DNA of 64,000 nucleotides from Bacillus badius NBRC 15713 (lineage in GTDB: Bacteria; Bacillota; Bacilli; Bacillales; Domibacillaceae): the NCBI RefSeq assembly GCF_001591605.1, contig NZ_BCVF01000012.1, positions 27,986 to 91,985 on the forward strand. Direction: 5' to 3'. Below the pieces are notes generated by a model. That model worked only from the letters and a program-made list of their open reading frames with translations, ran no database searches and was not told where the DNA came from. Both the position numbers and the translations under genes were made by a program. Positions 52,159 to 60,367 of this stretch are shown piece after piece (positions within the stretch are counted from its first letter, which is position 1; every line of letters starts with the position of its first letter).

Positions 52159-53121
52159 ATGAAATATCCTTTGTCGCCAGATGTAAAACCGGAATTTTGC
52201 ACGACAGGTTCTTTTATGCGCTTGCCTGCTGAACACGAAGACGCCCGTGTGGCCATCGTTGGCCTGCCTTTTGACACGGCCGCTTCTTTCCGGGTAGGAG
52301 CCCGTTTTGCCCCGCAGGCTATTCGGCAGTCGTCTATGACGCTGTTTCCGTATCACCCGGTGCTTCGAGTTTTTCCTTTTGAAGAAACAAACGCCATTGA
52401 CATCGGGGACGTGCCGGTGATTCCGCATAATATTCATAGAAGCTATGGATTGATGGAGGAAACTGTTTTAGGTTTGATGAAGCAGCATATCATCCCGATC
52501 GCTCTGGGAGGAGATCACTCTGTCACTCTTGCGAACCTGCGGGCTGCTGCGAAAGTGTACGGTCCGGTAGCGATGATTCATTTTGACTCGCATACCGATA
52601 CATGGGATACATACTACGAAGAAAAATATTGGCACGGTTCGCCTTTTATCCGGGCGCATGAAGAAGGGCTGCTGCAAAATGAAAAAGTCTTCCAGATTGG
52701 CATTCGGGGCACACTGAACCATCCGGGGGATATTCGCTCCAGCACCGACCTTGGGTACAACCTTATTACGACTCAGGAGCTGAAAGCACGCGGAATCGCA
52801 GACGTAGTAGCGGAAATAAGAGAGAAGATCGGCGACACGCCCTGCTTTTTGACATTTGATATTGATTTTGTTGACCCCTCCTGTGCGCCGGGAACAGGCA
52901 CGCTGGAAGTAGGAGGGCCGACGAGCTTCGAAACGCTGGAAATGGTTCGTTCGCTGACCGGCTTTAACTTTATCGGCTTTGATTTAGTTGAAGTGCTTCC
53001 TCCTTACGATCCGGCTCAAATTACCTCTCTCTTAGCGGCCACAATTGTTCATGACTTTACGGGCCTGGCTGCGCTGCAAATAGCTGCAAAACATAAAAAG
53101 ACTGTTGCCGAAACAAAATAA
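52159..53121 (+). CDS. Ureohydrolase (arginase/agmatinase/guanidinobutyrase family)
   Basis: From the ATG at 52159 (GGGAGG at nine bases) the protein has 320 residues. Metal motifs are GGDHS (117-121), DSHTDT (143-148) and DIDFVDP (234-240). These bind two Mn2+ and hydrolyse a guanidino group to urea and an amine. The substrate could be agmatine, guanidinobutyrate or arginine; the long N-terminus and GLPFDTAASFRVGARFAP are typical of agmatinase-like enzymes rather than arginase. The -24/-12 promoter suggests induction by an enhancer-binding protein, as for rocF in B. subtilis. The GTG at 52141 precedes the ribosome site and is not used. Confidence 0.88.
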   Translation: MKYPLSPDVKPEFCTTGSFMRLPAEHEDARVAIVGLPFDTAASFRVGARFAPQAIRQSSMTLFPYHPVLRVFPFEETNAIDIGDVPVIPHNIHRSYGLMEETVLGLMKQHIIPIALGGDHSVTLANLRAAAKVYGPVAMIHFDSHTDTWDTYYEEKYWHGSPFIRAHEEGLLQNEKVFQIGIRGTLNHPGDIRSSTDLGYNLITTQELKARGIADVVAEIREKIGDTPCFLTFDIDFVDPSCAPGTGTLEVGGPTSFETLEMVRSLTGFNFIGFDLVEVLPPYDPAQITSLLAATIVHDFTGLAALQIAAKHKKTVAETK

Positions 53122-53133
53122 CAGCAGTATAGT
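53105..53133 (+). promoter_or_regulatory. Promoter of the argS T-box transcript
   Basis: TTGCCG (53105-53110) and TATAGT (53128-53133) are 17 bases apart, at the end of the ureohydrolase gene. Transcription would start near 53140, just before the T-box leader. Confidence 0.6.
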
Positions 53134-53139
53134 AAGTAG

Positions 53140-53408
53140 AAATATAAAATATTGCCAAACAAGAATGTCAATGATGAAGAGAGTAATCATGAAGAGGGAA
53201 GATAGAGAATCGGGGATGGTGGAAGCCTGGTCGAACTCAAATGATGAACCGCACTTCGGAGACGCCTGCCTGAATGATAGTGTAGGGCCGGCCGGGACTC
53301 GCCCGTTAACAGAACAAAGCTGGTTTCGTTACGGAACAAAAAGAGTGGCACCGCGAAGTATCAACTCTCGTCTCTTATATAGAAGAGGCGGGAGTTTTTT
53401 ATTTTTTT
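53140..53408 (+). ncRNA. T-box leader of argS
   Basis: The leader holds the apical GGATGGTGGAAGCC loop of stem I (about 53214-53227), a GAAC-CGC-A segment that places an Arg codon CGC (53250-53252) as specifier, and the T-box sequence AGAGTGGCACCGCG (53342-53355). A terminator follows: AACTCTCGTCTCTT with AAGAGGCGGGAGTT, then Ts, 53363-53408. Uncharged tRNA-Arg binding would favour antitermination and argS expression. The exact specifier is inferred by motif, not folded. Confidence 0.85.
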
Positions 53409-53426
53409 TGCCGGGAGGAGAAAAGA

Positions 53427-55118
53427 ATGAGATTCAGTGAAGAGTTTGCTGCAGCTTTATATCAAGTGCTAAAGGACGATTTGCCAAAAGAGGAAATCCA
53501 GCAGCTGATTGAAAAACCGAAGCATGCGGAGCATGGCGATTTGGCTTTTCCGTGTTTTTCGCTAGCCAAAATCCAGCGGATGGCCCCGCAAAGCATTGCA
53601 GAACAGCTAAGCCGTGCGGTTCAGTCTCCGCTCTTTGAAAAGGTGGAGGCGGCCGGCGGGTATGTAAATGCTTTTTTGGACAAGAAATATGTAACGAAAT
53701 TGGTGCTTGAAGAGGTGATGGCGAAAAAAGAACAATATGGAACGCTCCATATCGGCAAAGGGGAAGTAATAGCTATCGATATGTCCTCACCGAACATCGC
53801 CAAGCCATTTTCCATGGGCCATCTTCGTTCTACCGTGATCGGACAGTCGCTCGCCCTGCTGCTCGCTAAAGGCGGATACAGACCTGTAAAGATCAATCAT
53901 CTCGGCGACTGGGGCACGCAGTTCGGCAAGCTGATTGCTGCGTATAAGAAGTGGGGGGATGAACAGAAAGTAAAGGAGCAGCCGATTAAAGAATTGCTCG
54001 CTCTTTATGTGAAGTTCCACGATGAGGCAGAGCGGAATCCAGAGCTGGAGGCACAAGGCCGCCAATGGTTTAAACGGCTGGAGGATGGCGACCAGGAGGC
54101 AGTTGTTCTGTGGGAATGGTTCCGGGAAGAATCGCTCAAAGACTTTTCGCGAATTTATCAGCTATTAAATATTGAATTTGACTCGTATGCAGGAGAAGCT
54201 TTTTACAACGACAAAATGGATCGAATTGTCCGGCGGTTGGAGGAGAAAGGGCTGCTTACTGAATCAGAACAGGCTCAAGTCGTGCTGTTAGCGGAAGAAG
54301 AGCTGCCGCCCTGCTTAATCAAAAAGTCAGACGGAGCCACTTTGTATGCAACAAGAGATTTAGCAGCCGCCTTCTATCGCAAGGAAACGTATCATTTTGC
54401 CAAATCTCTGTATGTAGTAGGCGGAGAACAACGCCTTCATTTCAAGCAATTAACAAGCGTGTTAAGGAGAATGGGAGAGAGTTGGGCTGACGATCTGATC
54501 CATATTCCGTTTGGCATGATGCGCAAAGACGGCAAGAAAATGTCCACGAGAAAAGGACAGGTTGTGTTGCTTGAAGAAGTTTTGCAAGAATCGATTGCTT
54601 TGGCGAAAAAGAATATTGAACTGAAAAACCCCGGGCTGGCGAATAAGGAAGAGGTCGCCAGACAAGTTGGCGTCGGAGCGATTGTGTTTAATGACTTGAA
54701 AAATTACCGGCTGAATAACATTGATTTTTCGCTGGAAGATATTTTGCGGTTTGAAGGGGAAACGGGGCCGTATGTGCAATATACTCATGCCAGAGCCTGT
54801 TCGATTTTGCGGAAAGCCGGCTTTCATGCAGAAGAGAAACGAACGATTGTGTTATCCGGTGAAAAAGAATGGGAAGCGGTCAGCCTGATGATGTCCTTTC
54901 CGGAAGCTATCGAAAAAGCGATCAATGACTTTGATCCTTCACGGATTGCCAAGCATACGATTCAGCTGGCCCAAGCCTTCAACAAATATTACGCAGAGGT
55001 GAAGGTACTGGAGGAAGATGAGCAGCAGCTTTCCCGTCTGGCTTTTGTTTCAGCTGTGGCCCAATTATTGAAGGAAGGACTGGCTTTGCTGGGCATTGAA
55101 GCGCCTGATGAGATGTAA
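53427..55118 (+). CDS. argS: Arginyl-tRNA synthetase
   Basis: The 563-residue class Ia synthetase has the N-terminal Add1 domain, the HIGH-like site in IAKPFSMGHLRST, the KMSKS-like KMSTRKG and a C-terminal anticodon-binding DALR domain (about 445-563). It charges tRNA-Arg. GGGAGG precedes the ATG. The T-box leader gives control by uncharged tRNA-Arg. The family is complete; a second argS elsewhere cannot be excluded, because T-box copies are often the second copy. Confidence 0.95.
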   Translation: MRFSEEFAAALYQVLKDDLPKEEIQQLIEKPKHAEHGDLAFPCFSLAKIQRMAPQSIAEQLSRAVQSPLFEKVEAAGGYVNAFLDKKYVTKLVLEEVMAKKEQYGTLHIGKGEVIAIDMSSPNIAKPFSMGHLRSTVIGQSLALLLAKGGYRPVKINHLGDWGTQFGKLIAAYKKWGDEQKVKEQPIKELLALYVKFHDEAERNPELEAQGRQWFKRLEDGDQEAVVLWEWFREESLKDFSRIYQLLNIEFDSYAGEAFYNDKMDRIVRRLEEKGLLTESEQAQVVLLAEEELPPCLIKKSDGATLYATRDLAAAFYRKETYHFAKSLYVVGGEQRLHFKQLTSVLRRMGESWADDLIHIPFGMMRKDGKKMSTRKGQVVLLEEVLQESIALAKKNIELKNPGLANKEEVARQVGVGAIVFNDLKNYRLNNIDFSLEDILRFEGETGPYVQYTHARACSILRKAGFHAEEKRTIVLSGEKEWEAVSLMMSFPEAIEKAINDFDPSRIAKHTIQLAQAFNKYYAEVKVLEEDEQQLSRLAFVSAVAQLLKEGLALLGIEAPDEM

Positions 55119-55299
55119 TTGATTGAAAAAGCTTTGCTGAATGGCTCTTTCCGCTTTCATTTTCTTACAAGAAAATCTTTTCTTGCCTTTTCTCTCCGTG
55201 AATTAGTCCCTCTCGCTGGTTTCCAAGGACATTATTTCGTAAAATGATAATGAATGTCTGTGGAACGGTTCATACTAGAGAAAAGGGGTTTTTTGTACT

Positions 55300-56046
55300 A
55301 TGAAATTACGTTTGCCGAAACCATTTACATTTGAAGCTGGAAAGCGGGCGGTTTTGCTGCTTCATGGATTCACCGGAAACTCTTCCGATGTGCGGATGCT
55401 TGGCCGCTTTTTGGAAAAGAGAGGATACACCTCACATGCTCCGCATTACAAGGGACATGGAGTTCCGCCGGAGGAACTGGTTCACACCGGCCCAGAGGAC
55501 TGGTGGCAGGATGTAATGGACGGCTATGAGCATTTGAAGAGCCTTGGCTATCAGGAAATCGCCGTAGCCGGCTTATCACTCGGCGGGGTCTTTTCCTTAA
55601 AGCTCAGCTATACGCTCCCTGTGAAAGGAATTGTCACGATGTGCGCGCCGATGTATATCAAAAGCGAAGAGGTTATGTATCAAGGAGTGGTGGACTATGC
55701 CCGCCAATTTAAAAAGTTTGAAGGAAAATCGGACGAGGTAATTGAACAAGAGATAGAAGCGTTCAAAAAAACACCGATGAACACGTTGAAAGCCTTACAG
55801 CATCTCATTGCCGACGTGCGCAACAATATAGATATGATCTATGCACCATCCTTTATCGTCCAAGCCCGTCATGACGAGATGATTAACCCGGAAAGCGCGA
55901 ACATTATCTATAATGAGATCGAATCAACAATGAAGGAAATAAAATGGTATGAAGAGTCCGGCCATGTGATTACACTGGATAAAGAAAAAGAACAGCTTCA
56001 CGAAGACATTTATGCTTTCTTGGAACGGCTGGACTGGAATGTGTAA
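55300..56046 (+). CDS. Carboxylesterase (Est30/YvaK-like alpha/beta hydrolase)
   Basis: The 248-residue alpha/beta hydrolase has an oxyanion HGFTGN (22-27), the nucleophile Ser93 in GLSLGG, an Asp in ARHDEMI near 192 and the His in SGHVITLD near 222, as in Geobacillus Est30. It hydrolyses short acyl esters; the natural substrate is unknown. The order est-rnr-smpB-ssrA is conserved in bacilli. AAAGGGG lies before the ATG. Confidence 0.92.
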   Translation: MKLRLPKPFTFEAGKRAVLLLHGFTGNSSDVRMLGRFLEKRGYTSHAPHYKGHGVPPEELVHTGPEDWWQDVMDGYEHLKSLGYQEIAVAGLSLGGVFSLKLSYTLPVKGIVTMCAPMYIKSEEVMYQGVVDYARQFKKFEGKSDEVIEQEIEAFKKTPMNTLKALQHLIADVRNNIDMIYAPSFIVQARHDEMINPESANIIYNEIESTMKEIKWYEESGHVITLDKEKEQLHEDIYAFLERLDWNV

Positions 56047-56070
56047 GATAAAATGCAAGGAGGGATTGTT

Positions 56071-58413
56071 ATGGATCAGCAAAATGAATTAGTCGACAGG
56101 CTGCTGACTTATATGAAAGAAGAGTCTTATAAACCTCTCACTGTTAAAGAGCTGGAAGAGATGATGCAGATTGAAGATTCTGCCGAGTTTAAGGACTTTG
56201 TGAAGGCGCTTGTTTACATGGAAGAGAAAGGGCTGGTCGTTCGTACACGGGCCAACCGTTACGGGCTTCCTGAAAAAATGAATTTAATACGGGGCAAAAT
56301 TTCTGGTCATTCAAAGGGCTTTGCCTTTTTAATCCCGGAAGAGCCAGGAATGGATGACGTATTTATCCCTCCTCATGAGACAAATGGCGCCTTAAACGGG
56401 GACATCGCGCTCGTCCGCATTACATCTGAGACGAGCGGATCGCGGCGTGAGGGGGCAGTCGTCCGTATTTTAGAGCGAGGAAAAACGGAGATTGTTGGTA
56501 CATATACCGACAGCAAGCATTTTGGCTTTGTGATTCCTGATGACAAAAAGTTTGCGAGCGATATTTTTATTCCGAAAGAAGCCGCCCACGGAGCTGTAGA
56601 AGGCCACAAGGTAGTCGTGAAAATCACCTCCTATCCGGATGGCCGCAAAAGTGCTGAGGGGGAAGTTATTCAAATTCTCGGCCACAAAAATGACCCGGGC
56701 GTCGATATTATCTCGATTATTTACAAGCACGGACTGCCCCAGGAATTTCCGGAAGAAGTGATGGCTCAAGCCCATGCTGTGCCGGAAACGATCAGTGACA
56801 AGGATATAGAAGGCCGCCGGGATCTGCGCGGCGAAACGATTGTCACGATTGACGGAGCCGATGCCAAAGATTTAGACGATGCCGTGACGGTAACAAAGCT
56901 GGAGAACGGCAACTACAAGCTTGGTGTCCATATTGCTGATGTCAGCTACTATGTGACAGAAGGATCGCCTATTGATGAGGAGGCCTATGAGCGCGGTACA
57001 AGTGTATACTTGGTTGACCGTGTGATCCCGATGATTCCGCATCGCCTTTCTAACGGCATCTGCTCGCTTAATCCTAAAGTAGACCGGCTGACCTTATCTT
57101 GTGAGATGGAAATTAACCCGTCCGGGGAAGTAGTCGGGCATGAAATTTTCCAAAGTGTCATTAAGACGACAGAAAGAATGACATACAGCGATGTCAATCA
57201 AATCCTCGTGGAAAAAGATGAAGAGCTTCGAGCTAAGTATGAACCGCTTGTGCCGCTGTTTGAGCAGATGGAGGAGCTGGCAGCTATCCTGCACAATAAG
57301 CGGGAAAAACGCGGAGCGATTGACTTTGATTTTAAAGAATCAAAAGTCATCGTGGATGAGGAAGGAAAGCCGGTTGATATCGTGCTGCGGGAGCGTTCGG
57401 TAGCGGAACGCTTAATTGAAGAATTTATGCTGGCGGCCAATGAAGCCGTAGCGGAGCACTTCCACTGGATGGACGTGCCGTTTATCTACCGTATCCATGA
57501 AGACCCGAAAGAAGATAAGCTCCAGCGTTTCTTTGAGTTTATTACCAATTTCGGTCTCGTTGTCAAGGGAACTGCTAATTCTGTGCATCCGCGTGCGCTG
57601 CAAGAGGTGCTGGAAGCAATTGAAGGAAAACCGGAAGAAGTGATTATTTCCACAGTGATGCTTCGCTCCATGCAGCAAGCGAAATACTTTGATGAGAGCT
57701 TGGGGCATTTTGGGCTATCGACTGATTTTTATACTCATTTTACTTCTCCGATCCGCCGCTATCCGGATTTAATTGTGCACCGTTTGATTCGCACCTATTT
57801 AATCGAAGGGCGTGTGGATCCGGCTACGCAAGCGAAATGGGAAGCGCGGCTGGCGGAAATTGCCGAGCATACATCTAATATGGAGCGCCGGGCTGTCGAT
57901 GCGGAGCGCGACACGGATGAACTCAAAAAAGCAGAATTTATGCTCGATAAAATCGGGGAAGAATTTGACGGCATCATTAGTTCGGTGACGAACTTCGGCA
58001 TGTTTGTTGAACTGGAAAATACAATCGAAGGCCTGGTTCACGTTTCGTATATGACGGATGACTACTATCGCTATGACGAACAGCAATATGCCATGATTGG
58101 CGAGCGTACGGGCAATGTGTTCCGCATCGGTGACCAGATTACAGTCCGGGTACGGGATGTCAATAAGGATGAACAATCTATTGACTTTGAAGTGGTCGGC
58201 ATGAAAAATACGAAAAAGCGTCCGCAGGAACAGGCAAGAACAATTAATGTGAAAGCAAAGAACAAAAAAGTGAGCGGCCCGCAAGGCAATAGCGGGGAAG
58301 GAGCGGGCGGCGAGTGGACGAACCAGCCGCCGGAAAAAAAGAAAAAGCGCGGCAAGTACTATGAAGGCGTAGCGAAAAAACAAGCAAAGAAAAGACGCAG
58401 AAATAAAGGATAA
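56071..58413 (+). CDS. rnr: Ribonuclease R
   Basis: From the ATG at 56071 (AAGGAGG at seven bases) the protein has 780 residues. It has a winged-helix start, two cold-shock domains (about 65-215), an RNB catalytic core (about 260-590, with DAKDLDDAV metal Asps), an S1 domain (about 628-710: [20 protein letters not shown]) and a basic tail (about 735-780). It degrades structured RNA 3' to 5' and works with SmpB-tmRNA in clearing non-stop mRNA, matching its position. In-frame ATG 56053 lies before the ribosome site. Confidence 0.96.
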   Translation: MDQQNELVDRLLTYMKEESYKPLTVKELEEMMQIEDSAEFKDFVKALVYMEEKGLVVRTRANRYGLPEKMNLIRGKISGHSKGFAFLIPEEPGMDDVFIPPHETNGALNGDIALVRITSETSGSRREGAVVRILERGKTEIVGTYTDSKHFGFVIPDDKKFASDIFIPKEAAHGAVEGHKVVVKITSYPDGRKSAEGEVIQILGHKNDPGVDIISIIYKHGLPQEFPEEVMAQAHAVPETISDKDIEGRRDLRGETIVTIDGADAKDLDDAVTVTKLENGNYKLGVHIADVSYYVTEGSPIDEEAYERGTSVYLVDRVIPMIPHRLSNGICSLNPKVDRLTLSCEMEINPSGEVVGHEIFQSVIKTTERMTYSDVNQILVEKDEELRAKYEPLVPLFEQMEELAAILHNKREKRGAIDFDFKESKVIVDEEGKPVDIVLRERSVAERLIEEFMLAANEAVAEHFHWMDVPFIYRIHEDPKEDKLQRFFEFITNFGLVVKGTANSVHPRALQEVLEAIEGKPEEVIISTVMLRSMQQAKYFDESLGHFGLSTDFYTHFTSPIRRYPDLIVHRLIRTYLIEGRVDPATQAKWEARLAEIAEHTSNMERRAVDAERDTDELKKAEFMLDKIGEEFDGIISSVTNFGMFVELENTIEGLVHVSYMTDDYYRYDEQQYAMIGERTGNVFRIGDQITVRVRDVNKDEQSIDFEVVGMKNTKKRPQEQARTINVKAKNKKVSGPQGNSGEGAGGEWTNQPPEKKKKRGKYYEGVAKKQAKKRRRNKG

Positions 58414-58418
58414 TAGAC

Positions 58419-58444
58419 GCCTGGCAGCTTCAAAGCTGCCAGGC
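58419..58444 (+). other. Perfect hairpin without U-tract between rnr and smpB
   Basis: GCCTGGCAGCTT and AAGCTGCCAGGC form a 12-base arm with a two-base loop (CA). It lies just after the rnr stop, with TGGACTGAAT after it and no T-run. It may stabilise the rnr 3' end or mark processing. Confidence 0.6.
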
Positions 58445-58472
58445 TGGACTGAATAACGGAAGGTGAAGAGAT

Positions 58473-58940
58473 ATGCCAAAGGGAGAAGGAAAGGTAATTG
58501 CGCAAAATAAAAAGGCGCATCATGATTTTTTCATTGAAGAAACCTATGAGGCAGGGATTGTGCTGCAAGGAACCGAGATTAAAGCCGTCCGTGCCGGAAG
58601 AGTGAATCTGAAAGATGCGTTCGCCCGGATTTATAAAGGGGAACTGTTCGTCTATAACATGCATATAAGCCCGTATGAACAAGGCAACCGCTATAATCAT
58701 GAACCGCTTAGAACGAGAAAGCTGCTGTTGCACCGCAAGCAAATTGACCAGCTGATCGGAGAAACAAAAGAGGCCGGTTATTCGATCGTGCCGTTGAAAA
58801 TGTATTTAAAGGATGGCTATGCTAAATTGCTAATTGGACTCGCTAAAGGGAAAAAGAAATATGACAAACGTGAGGACCTGAAAAGAAAAGAAGCGAAGCG
58901 GGACATCGAGCGGGCGTTTAGAGAGCGGCAGAAAGGGTAA
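58473..58940 (+). CDS. smpB: SsrA-binding protein SmpB
   Basis: The 155-residue OB-fold protein (residues about 10-130) has the family block [23 protein letters not shown] and a basic C-terminal tail ([17 protein letters not shown]) that mimics the decoding helix. It carries alanyl-tmRNA to stalled ribosomes. GGAAGG precedes the ATG. ssrA follows on the same strand with its own promoter. Confidence 0.97.
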   Translation: MPKGEGKVIAQNKKAHHDFFIEETYEAGIVLQGTEIKAVRAGRVNLKDAFARIYKGELFVYNMHISPYEQGNRYNHEPLRTRKLLLHRKQIDQLIGETKEAGYSIVPLKMYLKDGYAKLLIGLAKGKKKYDKREDLKRKEAKRDIERAFRERQKG

Positions 58941-58954
58941 AAGGGGAACGGTTG

Positions 58955-58982
58955 TTGCTTTTTCTGCTGAAAATGGTATAAT
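58955..58982 (+). promoter_or_regulatory. Promoter of ssrA
   Basis: TTGCTT (58955-58960) and a perfect TATAAT (58977-58982) are 16 bases apart. A CGGAC/GTCCG hairpin lies in the precursor leader before the mature 5' end. Confidence 0.75.
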
Positions 58983-59033
58983 AAGAACTGTAGCTGAGCA
59001 TCGGACATATCGTCCGGTTCCTATTTCTATAAT

Positions 59034-59390
59034 GGGGACGTTACGGATTCGACAGGGATAGTTCGAGCTTGGGCTGCGAGCCGGAGGGCCGTCTTCGTAC
59101 CAACGCAAACGCCTAAATATAACTGGCAAAAAAGATTTAGCTTTAGCTGCCTAATATAGGTTCAGCTGCTCCTCCCGCTATCGTCCATGTAGTCGGGTAA
59201 GGGGTCCAAACTTAGTGGACTACGCCGGAGTTCTCCGCCTGGGGACAAAGGAAGAGATCAATCAGGCTAGCTGCCCGGACGCCCGTCGATAGGCAAAAGG
59301 AACAGTGAACCCCAAATATATCGACTACGCTCGTAGACGTTCAAGTGGCGTTATCTTTGGACGTGGGTTCGACTCCCACCGTCTCCACCA
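59034..59390 (+). ncRNA. ssrA: Transfer-messenger RNA
   Basis: GGGGACG at the start pairs with CGTCTCC before the CCA at the end, the tRNA-like acceptor. The 3' half has GTGGGTTCGACTCCCAC as T-arm. The tag frame is GGC-AAA-AAA-GAT-TTA-GCT-TTA-GCT-GCC-TAA, giving the peptide tag A-GKKDLALAA, which ends in the usual ALAA protease signal. CCA is encoded. The length of 357 nt is normal for Bacillaceae. Confidence 0.97.
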
Positions 59391-59437
59391 ATACATAATA
59401 TGGTGGAAGTACTCGTATATTAACGATGATATAAATT

Positions 59438-59483
59438 AGGGATATTGAACGGGAGTTGAACCTCGTTGCAATATCCCTTTTTT
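59438..59483 (+). terminator. Terminator of ssrA
   Basis: AGGGATATTGAACG pairs with CGTTGCAATATCCCT around an 11-base loop, then six Ts. Confidence 0.85.
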
Positions 59484-59597
59484 CATACGTACCTATTATG
59501 CCTAGTTGGAGACCCTCGACTTCACTAGTAAGTAAATTCTATCACAACGATAAAGGAGTATATGGAAGATTTATTGGTATAGATTCCTAATACATCG

Positions 59598-59636
59598 TAA
59601 AGGTAATGGGCAACGATCCCATTACCTTTTATTTTT
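59598..59636 (+). terminator. Second terminator-like hairpin after ssrA
   Basis: AAAGGTAATGGG and CCCATTACCTTT pair around a seven-base loop, then TTATTTTT. No proven gene ends here. Confidence 0.7.
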
Positions 59637-59890
59637 AAACAAAACAGATACAGGTATTATTAGTAAGCACAGGAAAAACGTCATCCATGTAGTTTGTCTA
59701 TTTCATTCAATTCATTTCAATCCTTCCAGAATCAAATAAACAAAAATCCTAATTATTACTAGCATATGGGCCAATGAATGCCCATCCGCTTTAACATGAC
59801 CTTCCTGTTCATTATGTGACCAATCAGACGATGCCAGTTATTGCAAATAAAATAGGAAGGAAAGTGATTACCTTAACGCTGCATAGGTGT

Positions 59891-60247
59891 TTAAGAAGAA
59901 GAAGCCTTCCCCACCCATTCCATTACAGCGCGGATCACCTTTTCTAACTCTTGGCCAAGCGGGGTTAATTGATAGGTGACTTTTCTCGGAGAAGCTTCGA
60001 ATGTTTCCTTGACTATGAGCCCTTCATTTTCTAATTCGCGCAGCCTTTCAGTCAGGAGCCGATCAGAAATCCCTGGAATTTCGTTTAATAATTCGTGGTA
60101 CCTTTTCTCTCCTTTCAGTAAAGTATAGATAATGACTCCCATCCAGCGCTTTCCAATAAACTCGATTGTATGGTGAAAATTATCGCAAATGCCTGCAGCG
60201 TTCCTGTTTTTGCTTTGAAGACAATCAAACTCGTTTTGTTTACTCAT
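59891..60247 (-). CDS. HxlR-family transcriptional regulator
   Basis: From the ATG at 60247 (GAGG at eight bases) the protein has 118 residues with the HxlR winged helix (about 22-110: FIGKRWMGVIIYTLLKGEKRYHELLNEIPGISDRLLTERLRELE, cut in two here by the core). Cys9 and Cys21 lie near the N-terminus; redox-sensing HxlR proteins such as YodB and HypR use such N-terminal Cys to sense quinones, diamide or hypochlorite. The upstream 57 bases of the longer frame have no ribosome site. It is divergent from a nitroreductase, and two palindromes lie between them. Confidence 0.88.
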   Translation of the reverse strand: MSKQNEFDCLQSKNRNAAGICDNFHHTIEFIGKRWMGVIIYTLLKGEKRYHELLNEIPGISDRLLTERLRELENEGLIVKETFEASPRKVTYQLTPLGQELEKVIRAVMEWVGKASSS

Positions 60248-60292
60248 CGCGCTAACCTCAATGTGTTTTAAATAAATTTTATCACATTGTAT

Positions 60293-60321
60293 TTGACAGC
60301 CCAACTTACTAATAGTAATCT
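60293..60321 (+). promoter_or_regulatory. Promoter of the nitroreductase gene
   Basis: TTGACA (60293-60298, perfect) and TAATCT (60316-60321) are 17 bases apart. The first palindrome covers the -10 and the second one the expected transcription start. Confidence 0.78.
60306..60318. promoter_or_regulatory. Operator palindrome 1 (HxlR-type)
   Basis: TTACTA-A-TAGTAA is a perfect palindrome that overlaps the nitroreductase -10. It shares the TTACT/AGTAA core with the second palindrome 27 bases away. Confidence 0.7.
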
Positions 60322-60326
60322 TATTC

Positions 60327-60351
60327 TTGAACTTACTTAAAGTAAGTTCAA
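60327..60351. promoter_or_regulatory. Operator palindrome 2, 25-base perfect palindrome
   Basis: TTGAACTTACTT, one central A, then AAGTAAGTTCAA, perfectly symmetric. It covers the expected start of the nitroreductase transcript. Confidence 0.78.
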
Positions 60352-60367
60352 TGAGGAGGGAAAGAAC

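Larger units (their letters stand above)
59391..59890. other. Gene-poor AT-rich stretch after ssrA
   Basis: No credible gene is present. It holds the ssrA terminator (59438-59483), a second terminator-like hairpin (59598-59636), a six-codon frame with a strong ribosome site just before it (59562-59582), and a short palindrome ATGGGC...GCCCAT (about 59766-59785). The remainder shows no structure I can support. Confidence 0.6.

Noticed and set aside
53105..53440. Open frame spanning the ureohydrolase end and the argS leader
   Set aside because: It lies over the T-box leader and its terminator, and its composition follows RNA structure. No ribosome site.
57799..58479. 226-codon minus-strand frame at the end of rnr
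   Set aside because: Antisense to a complete RNase R gene with S1 and basic tail. Hydrophobic content reflects the complement of acidic/basic codons.
59371..59390. tmRNA 3' end as an occupied phage or island attachment site
   Set aside because: No second copy of the tmRNA end, integrase or foreign gene block is visible downstream. The following genes look ordinary.
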